DNA of 9,532 nt from assembly GCA_002427045.1 (NCBI GenBank), contig DIPO01000068.1:9164-18695 (forward strand), written 5' to 3'. Below the pieces are notes generated by a model that was not told where the DNA came from, ran no database searches, and was given only the letters and a program-made list of their open reading frames with translations. Position numbers and translations under genes: made by a program. Each line of letters opens with the position of its first letter. Position 1 is the first letter of the stretch. This document shows, piece by piece, positions 1-5,127 of the stretch. This stretch comes from Firmicutes bacterium UBA5486. GTDB lineage: Bacteria > Bacillota > UBA4882 > UBA10575.

Positions 1-220
1 GGCGCTTTAATTGGTTGTTCATGTTGGTATCCTAATTAACACGAAGTGATTTTATCAAGACCAGATGAATCAACTAGGGCCATTTTCTAGGTAGAGGAAT
101 TCTTATGAAAGGGGGAATTGCATAATTATCTTTGAACTTCAGAACTTCAGATATATGGCCGAACCTTAAATTGAATTATGCAATTTCGTAAGTATCTAAT
201 ATAATAATTTAATTTTAACT
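1..220. other. Upstream region without a supported gene
   Basis: I see no coding sequence that can be defended here. Two plus-strand frames are open from the window edge for only about 10-13 codons (stops near 35 and 39) and could be the tail of an upstream gene. On the minus strand an ATG at 22-20 follows an AGGA-like sequence and could be the first seven codons of a divergent gene running off the window, but nothing else supports it. The notable structure is the inverted repeat at 114-187, listed separately. A TATAAT at 200-205 lacks a partner -35 at usable spacing. Confidence 0.4.
114..187. repeat. Inverted repeat flanking a tandem 8-bp repeat
   Basis: The arm AATTGCATAATT (116-127) is perfectly complementary to AATTATGCAATT (174-185), and the pairing extends by a G-U and a G-C pair to 114/187, giving 14 pairs with a 46-base loop. 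Inside the loop GAACTTCA occurs twice in direct tandem (134-141 and 142-149). The structure could be an RNA stem in the 3' UTR of an upstream gene, since a terminator follows at 221-246. It could also be an operator pair or the remnant of a small element. No function is established. Confidence 0.55.
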
Positions 221-246
221 AAAACCGTCAACTGGCGGTTTTTTTT
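221..246 (+). terminator. Rho-independent terminator upstream of spoIIAA
   Basis: The stem AAACCGTC/GGCGGTTT closes an AACT loop, with one G-U pair, and runs directly into a T-tract ending at 246. It probably ends a transcript from an upstream gene outside the window. It separates that transcript from the spoIIA operon, whose own promoter lies about 30 bases downstream. Confidence 0.8.
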
Positions 247-275
247 GAAAAAAGATCTTGTTTGTTTTTAAAGTA

Positions 276-302
276 GCAGGAAAAACCTTTTTGATGCCGA
301 AA
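276..302 (+). promoter_or_regulatory. Sigma-H-type promoter of the spoIIA operon
   Basis: GCAGGAAAA (276-284) matches the sigma-H -35 consensus RnAGGAwWW at every position. After an 11-base spacer, GCCGAAA (296-302) matches the -10 consensus RnnGAAT at 6 of 7. In Bacillus the spoIIA operon is transcribed by sigma-H RNA polymerase together with Spo0A~P, so the assignment fits the gene context. Transcription would start near 309, leaving a leader of about 30 bases. I did not identify a clear Spo0A box. Confidence 0.7.
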
Positions 303-326
303 AAATACCCAGATCAATCCAAAAAT

Positions 327-333
327 GGGGGGG
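327..333 (+). promoter_or_regulatory. Ribosome binding site fixing the TTG start of spoIIAA
   Basis: A run of seven G residues sits seven bases before TTG at 341. The two nearby ATG codons (325 and 334) are in another frame, so this site supports initiation at the TTG. Confidence 0.6.
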
Positions 334-340
334 ATGTTAT

Positions 341-679
341 TTGGATTTAGAACTAAGGCGAAGCGGTAGCATTTTAATGGCTAAGATCCATGGAGAATTA
401 GATCTTTCCACTTCACCTGCTTTTCGAGACCAAATTGAAGCAGAACTCCAGCAAGCTGAGGATCTCCAACATTTAATTTTAGATTTTACCGAAACAAGTT
501 TTATTGATAGTTCCGGACTTGGAGTAATTCTTGGACGTTATAAAACAATCACTCAACGTGGAGGAAGGTTAAGTGCGGTAAATGTCCCTCTTCATCTTCA
601 GAAATTATTTGAGCTTTCAGGCCTATTAAACGTTATGACCATTTATCCTTCCTTACAGGAAGCCCAGAATAAAATATAA
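341..679 (+). CDS. spoIIAA: Anti-sigma-F factor antagonist SpoIIAA
   Basis: SpoIIAA is a STAS-domain protein of the forespore sigma-F switch. Its unphosphorylated form binds the SpoIIAB-sigma-F complex and releases sigma-F; SpoIIAB inactivates it by phosphorylation and SpoIIE (not in this window) reactivates it. The 112 residues are close to the family's usual 115 or so. The signature runs from S53 to about K68 and contains IDSSGLGVILGRYK; S57, the first Ser of the DSSGLG motif, aligns with the phosphorylated Ser58 of B. subtilis. The downstream RLFDMSG-type motif appears as KLFELSG. The start is TTG, chosen because the poly-G ribosome binding site precedes it and no in-frame ATG is available. 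It is the first gene of spoIIAA-spoIIAB-sigF, 12 bases before spoIIAB, behind a sigma-H-type promoter. The assignment is secure from sequence plus gene order. Confidence 0.96.
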   Translation: MDLELRRSGSILMAKIHGELDLSTSPAFRDQIEAELQQAEDLQHLILDFTETSFIDSSGLGVILGRYKTITQRGGRLSAVNVPLHLQKLFELSGLLNVMTIYPSLQEAQNKI

Positions 680-691
680 GGAGGCCAGGGA

Positions 692-1114
692 ATGAAGGAA
701 AATTATTTGATGGTTACTTTCCCCAGCTTGCCTGAGAATGTCAGCCTTTCGCGGGTAATTGTTGCTTCTTTTGCAGCTCAGCTTGATTTCACTCTTAATG
801 AACTTGAGGAGATCAGAGTTGCTACTTCTGAAGCGGTTTCTAATTGTGTAATCCATGCTTATCGGGAAACAAATGGCGAGATACAGTTAGAATTAAAGAT
901 CGAAGATAATGCTTTGGAGATAAAGGTCATTGATCATGGCTGCGGAATTAATGACATTTTATTGGCAAAAACCCCTGCTTATTCTACAGATCCGGAACGA
1001 ATGGGTTTGGGACTTATTTTTATGGAATCGTTTATGGATGAAATGAAGCTGGAATCAAAACCAGACCTTGGAACTCAAGTTCTGATGATAAAAAAACCTG
1101 AACGGAGTAAATAA
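692..1114 (+). CDS. spoIIAB: Anti-sigma-F factor and serine kinase SpoIIAB
   Basis: SpoIIAB is a dimeric GHKL-fold protein kinase that sequesters sigma-F and phosphorylates SpoIIAA on serine, keeping forespore transcription off until polar division is complete. The Bergerat ATP-binding elements are visible: the N-box EAVSNCVIH (E47, N51, H55), the G1 box DHGCGI (D81-I86), the G2 box RMGLGL (103-108) and a final GT (127-128). R21 lies in SRVIVASFAAQLD, the N-terminal segment that contacts partner proteins in characterised homologues. The 140 residues fit the family. A strong AAGGAGG lies six bases before the ATG. Its stop codon overlaps the sigF start by one base (TAATG), which implies translational coupling and keeps the anti-sigma and sigma factors in balanced amounts. 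Confidence 0.97.
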   Translation: MKENYLMVTFPSLPENVSLSRVIVASFAAQLDFTLNELEEIRVATSEAVSNCVIHAYRETNGEIQLELKIEDNALEIKVIDHGCGINDILLAKTPAYSTDPERMGLGLIFMESFMDEMKLESKPDLGTQVLMIKKPERSK

Positions 1115-1884
1115 TGGATTCGGTTAAAGAGTTCCAAGGAGAAGATGCTCTTCTTTCTGAGGAAGAAACGGCCGGTCTTATTAGGCGAGTCCATAATGGT
1201 GATCAGGATGCCAAAGCACTTCTGATTGAACGTAATCTTCGGCTGGTAAGAAGTATCGTTTCCCGTTTTTTAGGACGTGGAGTAGAGTTTGATGATCTAT
1301 TTCAGATTGGATCCCTTGGTTTAATCAAGGCAATTGACCGTTTTAACTTTGATTTTGAAGTAAAGTTTTCTACTTATGCTGTACCTGTAATAATTGGTGA
1401 GGTTAAACAGTACTTCCGAAAGAGTGGAAGCCTAAAAGTTAGTAGAGGATTAAAAGAACTCTCTCAACAAGTGATGAAAGCGCGAAATGAATATATCAAT
1501 GAAAAAGGAGAGGAACCAACTCTTTCAGAACTGGAACAAATAACTAACCTCAGTAGGGAAGAGATTGCTACGGCTTTGGAAGTAAGCAAACCGGTTTTCT
1601 CCTTACAAGAGATTATTTATGAAGAAGATGGTAACAAGATTACTCTTGAAGAGCAAGTGGGGGCGGGAATAGAAGAAAAAATGGTAGAAGGGTTTGCTCT
1701 CCGGCAAGCTCTAGAACAATTAGAACCGCGGTTAAAAGCAGTTATTGAAGAACGATTTTTTGGAGAAAAAACACAAGCTGAGATTGGTGCCCAAATTGGT
1801 GTTTCCCAGGTTCAGATCAGTAGATTAGAGAAAGCCGCTCTTTGCCAGCTTCGGGAGTTGCTTCGTGAAAAGGATCAATCTTAA
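1114..1884 (+). CDS. sigF: Forespore RNA polymerase sigma factor sigma-F
   Basis: This is the sigma-70-family factor that directs the first forespore-specific transcription during sporulation. The 256 residues match the usual length of about 255. Region 2 covers roughly residues 35-105, with the core-binding and -10 melting segment FDDLFQIGSLGLIKAIDRF and the FSTYAVPVIIGEVKQ block. Region 3 covers roughly 108-180. Region 4 covers roughly 195-250, with a helix-turn-helix at about 219-240 (TQAEIGAQIGVSQVQISRLE) that reads the -35 element. SQVQISRLEK and the KVSRGLKEL segment are typical of the SigF/SigG group; position behind spoIIAA-spoIIAB decides for sigma-F over sigma-G. It shares one base with spoIIAB, and GGAG (1104-1107) lies six bases before the ATG. 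In Bacillus spoVA genes often follow; here a terminator ends the operon instead. Confidence 0.96.
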   Translation: MDSVKEFQGEDALLSEEETAGLIRRVHNGDQDAKALLIERNLRLVRSIVSRFLGRGVEFDDLFQIGSLGLIKAIDRFNFDFEVKFSTYAVPVIIGEVKQYFRKSGSLKVSRGLKELSQQVMKARNEYINEKGEEPTLSELEQITNLSREEIATALEVSKPVFSLQEIIYEEDGNKITLEEQVGAGIEEKMVEGFALRQALEQLEPRLKAVIEERFFGEKTQAEIGAQIGVSQVQISRLEKAALCQLRELLREKDQS

Positions 1885-1896
1885 CTAAGTTAAATT

Positions 1897-1929
1897 ATAA
1901 ATGGCCTTAAGAAGGCCATTTATTCTTTT
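1897..1929 (+). terminator. Terminator of the spoIIA operon
   Basis: A perfect 12-bp stem with core AAATGGCCTT/AAGGCCATTT and a three-base loop begins 12 bases after the sigF stop. It is followed by a T-rich but interrupted tract (TTCTTTT). The stem is strong and the T-tract mediocre. Its position supports it as the operon end. Confidence 0.7.
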
Positions 1930-2167
1930 ATTAACAGAAGTTAAACAGGATTGAATAAGTCTGCACAGAAAGATATAGCTGAATATAGTAGGCTTAGGTT
2001 TTTTCTTTATATCTGAAATAAATACGGGATAAATTTACGGCAAAAGATTTTATATTCTTCAATTCGATGTTAAACTTATTAGTATGAGGGAATTTGTATA
2101 ATTAGTCTCTCTCACATTTCGCACTCTTTATGCAGAAAAGAATGTTGCTATTAAATATCACTATTAT
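1930..2167. other. Intergenic region between sigF and folP, no gene seen
   Basis: No ORF with a plausible ribosome binding site is present. A TATAAT lies at 2097-2102, but the best -35 at 17 bases (ACTTAT) is poor; TTGAAT (1951-1956) with TATAGC (1974-1979) at 17-base spacing is an alternative weak promoter. A 7-bp inverted repeat, AGATATA (1971-1977) with TATATCT (2008-2014), encloses a 30-base loop. The folP promoter must lie in this gap because a terminator closes the preceding operon, but I cannot place it with confidence. Confidence 0.35.
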
Positions 2168-2179
2168 GGGGGTAAAAAA

Positions 2180-3370
2180 ATGGAATACAATCTTCATCTT
2201 CTATCAGAAACTAATCCACAGGAATTACGGGCAGAATTCAAGCGGATAGGAGTTTCTCCGGAAGGAATTGAATTAATGCTTGGTAAAGGTGAGTTTATTA
2301 TTGTTAAAGTAAGTCAGATCACGGCACAAGCGGCAAATATTCTAAAACAAGAGATGCTGGCTAAGGGAGGAGAGGTGGCTCTTGGAAGAGAAATGGCATA
2401 TCTTGGCACTCAAAAGGGCGATGCTATTATTATGGGTACGAAAAACCAATACCAGCGATTACTGGCTCTCCTGTCCCGCCAACCATTTGGGCTTGCTAAA
2501 TTAGCTCATGAGTTAAGTTTACTTTTAGAGAATCTTCAGAAGCCATTGAGCCCTTTAACGATTAAAAATTCTACTTTTGAATGGGGTAAAAAGACCTATG
2601 TAATGGGGATAATAAATATTACTCCTGACTCTTTTTCTGGAGACGGGCTTTGGAAGAAAGATTCTGTACTAGATAATGTTCGCCGACAAGCGGAAGCCTT
2701 TTTAAAAGATGGAGCTGATCTTTTAGATATCGGAGGTGAATCAACCCGGCCGGGTTCGCAAGTAGTTGATGAAGATGAAGAGAGAAAAAGAATCTTACCA
2801 GTAATTGAAATGCTTGCAAAAGAGTCCCCACTTCCGCTTTCTGTTGATACATATAAACCTTCTGTTGCAAAAGCGGCACTTGATTCTGGTGCCGATATCA
2901 TCAATGATATCTGGGGGTTACAAAAATACCCTGAAATGATTAAAGTTGCAGCAGAAACCGGAGCACCGGTTATTGTAATGCATAATCAAGCTGCTCCCGG
3001 CTATCAAGATCTAATGGCTGAAGTATCATCCTTTTTAAGACAGAGTATTTCGCTTGCTGCTTCCTATGATTTCCCTCGCGAAAAGATTATTCTTGATCCC
3101 GGTATCGGTTTTGGTAAGACTAGAGAAGATAATTTAATACTTTTAAACCGTTTAGATGAATTAAAGGTTCTAGGTTGCCCTGTTTTGCTTGGTACATCGA
3201 GAAAATCAGTAATCGGCTTGACTCTAAATCTTCCTGTTGAAGAAAGACTGGAAGGGACTGCTTCAACAGTAGTAATAGGAATTGATAGGGGAGCAGATAT
3301 TATCAGAGTGCATGATGTCAAAGAAATGACTCGGGTGGCAAGGATGACTGATGCGATTGTCCGTCGGTAG
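2180..3370 (+). CDS. folP: Dihydropteroate synthase with N-terminal extension
   Basis: FolP condenses 6-hydroxymethyl-7,8-dihydropterin pyrophosphate with p-aminobenzoate to form 7,8-dihydropteroate, the sulfonamide-sensitive step of folate synthesis, in the cytoplasm. The catalytic TIM barrel occupies roughly residues 138-396 and carries every family motif: INITPDSFSGDG (145-156), DIGGESTRPGS (183-193), SVDTYK (221-226), ND (242-243), VMHN (266-269), DPGIGFGKT (306-314), GTSRKS (338-343) and RVHDV (376-380). Ordinary FolP is about 260-290 residues; here about 120-135 residues precede the barrel. The extension is in frame, starts with ATG seven bases after GGGGG (2168-2172), and contains ordered-looking segments such as AANILKQEMLAKGGEVALGR (51-70) and RQPFGLAKLAHE (100-111). 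From memory, similar extensions occur in other Clostridia, but I know of no assigned role. folK follows after about 100 bases with no terminator between them. Confidence 0.95.
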   Translation: MEYNLHLLSETNPQELRAEFKRIGVSPEGIELMLGKGEFIIVKVSQITAQAANILKQEMLAKGGEVALGREMAYLGTQKGDAIIMGTKNQYQRLLALLSRQPFGLAKLAHELSLLLENLQKPLSPLTIKNSTFEWGKKTYVMGIINITPDSFSGDGLWKKDSVLDNVRRQAEAFLKDGADLLDIGGESTRPGSQVVDEDEERKRILPVIEMLAKESPLPLSVDTYKPSVAKAALDSGADIINDIWGLQKYPEMIKVAAETGAPVIVMHNQAAPGYQDLMAEVSSFLRQSISLAASYDFPREKIILDPGIGFGKTREDNLILLNRLDELKVLGCPVLLGTSRKSVIGLTLNLPVEERLEGTASTVVIGIDRGADIIRVHDVKEMTRVARMTDAIVRR

Positions 3371-3459
3371 AATGATTTTAATCACTGAAAAAAAATTATT
3401 TCCTCACGTGTGACGTTACTAGCGTAAACGAATCGTGAATAAATACTTAGGAAGATTGG

Positions 3460-3465
3460 AAAGGA
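3460..3465 (+). promoter_or_regulatory. Ribosome binding site that decides the folK start
   Basis: A GGAAAGGA-type sequence ends eight bases before TTG at 3474. The longer alternative, GTG at 3435, has no purine-rich sequence at usable distance upstream. The site therefore favours the shorter protein. Confidence 0.65.
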
Positions 3466-3473
3466 CAATTAGC

Positions 3474-3956
3474 TTGTATACTATAGCTGTTGCTTTAGGT
3501 ACTAATATTGGTAATCGAGAACAAAACTTAGAGGAAGCAGCCCAAAGGCTTAGCTTCTTTATTAAAGATCAGGTTTTTTCTTCGGTTTATGAGACTGAAC
3601 CTGTAGGATATCTTGATCAGCCTTGGTTTTTAAACCAGGTTTGTTTAGGAAAAACTACTTATTATCCTTTAGAGCTTCTTTTTCGCCTGAAAAAGATCGA
3701 AGAAGAAATGGGACGGGTCTCGGGACCCCGTTTTGGTCCCCGTCCTATTGATCTGGATATTCTTTTTTATGATCAATGGGTTATTGATTCAGCTTTACTG
3801 GTAATCCCTCATCCGCGGCTTTTGGAAAGATCTTTTGTAATTAGGCCACTCTTAGAAATTCTTCCCGATTGGATTGAACCTCGCTGGGGAAGAAGTATAA
3901 AAGAAGTCTGGGAAAATAATAGGAATAAATTTTCCCAATGCCTACTGAAAAAGTAG
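3474..3956 (+). CDS. folK: HPPK, 2-amino-4-hydroxy-6-hydroxymethyldihydropteridine pyrophosphokinase
   Basis: FolK transfers pyrophosphate from ATP to 6-hydroxymethyl-7,8-dihydropterin, making the substrate of FolP. I start it at TTG 3474, giving 160 residues and the family-typical opening with ALGTNIGN at 7-14; the alternative GTG at 3435 adds 13 residues that match nothing and lacks a ribosome binding site. Motifs seen, numbered from the TTG, are YETEPVGYLDQPWFLN (39-54, pterin binding), GRVSGPRFGPRPIDLDIL (80-97, with D93 and D95 as the Mg-binding pair of the IDLDIL signature) and HPRLLERSFV (113-122). It probably shares a transcript with folP. folB (dihydroneopterin aldolase), often between or beside these two genes, is not here. 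The function is secure and the start is the only uncertainty. Confidence 0.94.
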   Translation: MYTIAVALGTNIGNREQNLEEAAQRLSFFIKDQVFSSVYETEPVGYLDQPWFLNQVCLGKTTYYPLELLFRLKKIEEEMGRVSGPRFGPRPIDLDILFYDQWVIDSALLVIPHPRLLERSFVIRPLLEILPDWIEPRWGRSIKEVWENNRNKFSQCLLKK

Positions 3957-4050
3957 TATAATTATTACATGAAGGTATTACATACATTTACAGTCCGTTT
4001 TTGTTAAATGCTTGAAAAAAATAGTGGATTTAGAATAGAGGTTTTCTGAG

Positions 4051-4857
4051 ATGAGGGCGAAAATAAATCTTGAATCTAAAATGCATGAGTTAAAATCATT
4101 AATTGCTAGCTATAAAAAAGGTGTAATAGTTGCTTTTTCGGCCGGAGTAGATAGTACGGTTCTTTCAGTAATAACCCATCAGGTCTTGGCAGAAAAAATG
4201 CTTGCAATTACAGTTGATTCGGATTTAACACCTTCTTATGAAATTGAAACGGCAAAACAACTTGCTAAAAAATTTGGTTTTCCCCATTATCTTCTCCATC
4301 TTGAGCTTTTAGAGTATCCAAAGATTACCGAAAACACACCGCGTCGTTGCTACTACTGCAAAAAACTAATTTATGAAAAACTACAGGACATTGCCCAATC
4401 GAAAGGTTATGAAACAGTTTTGGATGGTTCTAATATTGACGATATTAATGACTTTCGACCGGGTAGGAAAGCCCTTGCTGAGCTAGAAGTAATTTCTCCC
4501 TTTGAAATTACGGGTTTTTCTAAAAATGAAATTAGGGAAGTGGCACGCCGTTTAGGTTTACCTGTCTGGAATAAACCTTCCTCTGCCTGTTTAGCTTCGA
4601 GAATTCCTTTTGGTATTAACCTAAGTAAAGTAGCTCTTACCCGGATTGGAGAGAGCGAAGAGTTTTTAAAAATGCTTGGAATTAAACAGGTACGAGTTAG
4701 AGATCATTATCCTCTTGCCCGGATTGAGTCTAATACAGAAAACTGGAGATTAATTTTGGAAAATCGAAAAAAAATAACCACAAAATTAGAAGAGCTTGGT
4801 TATTCTTTTGTTTGTCTTGATTTAGATGGATATAAAACCGGGAGTTTTAATCCTTAA
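4051..4857 (+). CDS. larE: LarE-like ATP-dependent sulfurtransferase, three-cysteine type
   Basis: LarE belongs to the PP-loop ATPase family and converts the carboxylates of the pyridinium biscarboxylate adenylate made by LarB into thiocarboxylates, in synthesis of the nickel-pincer nucleotide cofactor of lactate racemase and other LarA enzymes. The 268 residues fit. The PP-loop reads SAGVDST (30-36), where SGGVDS or SGGIDS is usual. Other family blocks are LDGSNIDDINDFRPGRKA (124-141), WNKPSSACLASRIPFG (173-188) and VRVRDHYPLARIE (214-226). C180 matches the sacrificial cysteine of the Lactobacillus plantarum enzyme. C100 and C103 (RRCYYCKK) together with C180 are the set that, as I recall, binds a [4Fe-4S] cluster in the non-sacrificial type studied in Thermotoga. 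The start is ATG with AGAGG nine bases upstream. No larA, larB or larC gene is adjacent. A related PP-loop sulfur-transfer role in another pathway cannot be excluded. Confidence 0.88.
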   Translation: MRAKINLESKMHELKSLIASYKKGVIVAFSAGVDSTVLSVITHQVLAEKMLAITVDSDLTPSYEIETAKQLAKKFGFPHYLLHLELLEYPKITENTPRRCYYCKKLIYEKLQDIAQSKGYETVLDGSNIDDINDFRPGRKALAELEVISPFEITGFSKNEIREVARRLGLPVWNKPSSACLASRIPFGINLSKVALTRIGESEEFLKMLGIKQVRVRDHYPLARIESNTENWRLILENRKKITTKLEELGYSFVCLDLDGYKTGSFNP

Positions 4858-4881
4858 TAAAGGTTAAGGTGTTACTTTTTT
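4845..4881 (+). terminator. Possible weak terminator overlapping the larE stop
   Basis: CCTT/AAGG around an AATA loop, extended by TTAA/TTAA past a one-base bulge, forms a short hairpin over the larE stop codon. A T-run at 4876-4881 follows after a gap of about six bases. The stem is AT-rich and the T-run is displaced, so this is only a candidate. Confidence 0.3.
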
Positions 4882-4913
4882 AATAATTACTTTACTAGTA
4901 TGTTTAAATATGA

Positions 4914-4943
4914 TTGACATCTTATTAAACAACAGGATATAAT
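4914..4943 (+). promoter_or_regulatory. Consensus sigma-A promoter of hydA
   Basis: TTGACA (4914-4919) and TATAAT (4938-4943) both match the consensus perfectly and are separated by 18 bases. Transcription would start near 4950, giving a leader of about 178 bases before the hydA ATG. It is the strongest promoter sequence in the window, which fits a highly expressed fermentative enzyme that would need a repressor to be controlled. Confidence 0.85.
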
Positions 4944-4969
4944 TTTCATATGGTCTTTTTTAGGTTACT

Positions 4970-4987
4970 TTGTGAAATTGAGAACAA
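4970..4987. promoter_or_regulatory. Candidate Rex operator downstream of the hydA promoter
   Basis: TTGTGAA-ATTG-AGAACAA matches the Rex consensus TTGTkAA-N4-TTmACAA at 12 of 14 defined positions; the left half-site is perfect and the right has two mismatches. Rex is an NAD(H)-sensing repressor of fermentation and hydrogenase genes in Bacillota. The site lies about 20 bases after the predicted transcription start, where binding would block elongation or promoter clearance. The motif is AT-rich, so a chance match is possible. Confidence 0.45.
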
Positions 4988-5004
4988 ACGGAAAGTTTAA
5001 TCCT

Positions 5005-5021
5005 GTTAGAAATCTTCTAAC
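5005..5021 (+). other. Hairpin in the hydA leader
   Basis: GTTAGAA and TTCTAAC form a perfect 7-bp stem with an ATC loop in the predicted 5' untranslated region. No T-tract follows, so it is not a terminator. It could stabilise the messenger or be part of a larger leader fold. I do not recognise a known riboswitch. Confidence 0.4.
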
Positions 5022-5127
5022 GAATGAGTTTTCAGATTTTACTAGTAAGTAAAGTTCAGTTCTATTTAGAATTAAAAAAGTAATAAAAAGTAACAATTAG
5101 GTAATCGCGGAAAGGAAGTGTAGAATC

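Noticed and set aside
1..39. Short open frames at the left edge, including a possible minus-strand start at 22-20
   Set aside because: At most 7-13 codons lie in the window, with no recognisable residues. They cannot be told from chance.
105..125. Six-codon ORF (ATG at 105) behind an AGAGGA-like sequence
   Set aside because: It is too short to assess, overlaps the inverted repeat and has no sign of being a leader peptide.
100..246. Possible riboswitch: inverted repeat followed by a terminator
   Set aside because: I recognise no conserved aptamer core, and the spoIIA promoter lies after the terminator, so the structure would not control spoIIAA.
2596..2904. Minus-strand ORFs of 86-102 codons inside folP
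   Set aside because: They lie opposite a complete, motif-rich folP reading frame, have low-complexity composition and are antisense shadows.
3435..3473. Upstream GTG start for folK
   Set aside because: There is no ribosome binding site before it, and the extra 13 residues precede the normal family N-terminus.
4012..4036. TTGAAA...TAGAAT as a promoter for larE
   Set aside because: The spacer is only 13 bases, too short for a sigma-A promoter. larE may be read through from folK or start at a site I cannot identify.
4891..5048. Direct repeat TTTACTAGTA (4891-4900 and 5038-5047) as mobile-element ends
   Set aside because: The repeat is only 10 bases in AT-rich DNA, and the interval holds the hydA promoter and leader with no transposase or remnant.
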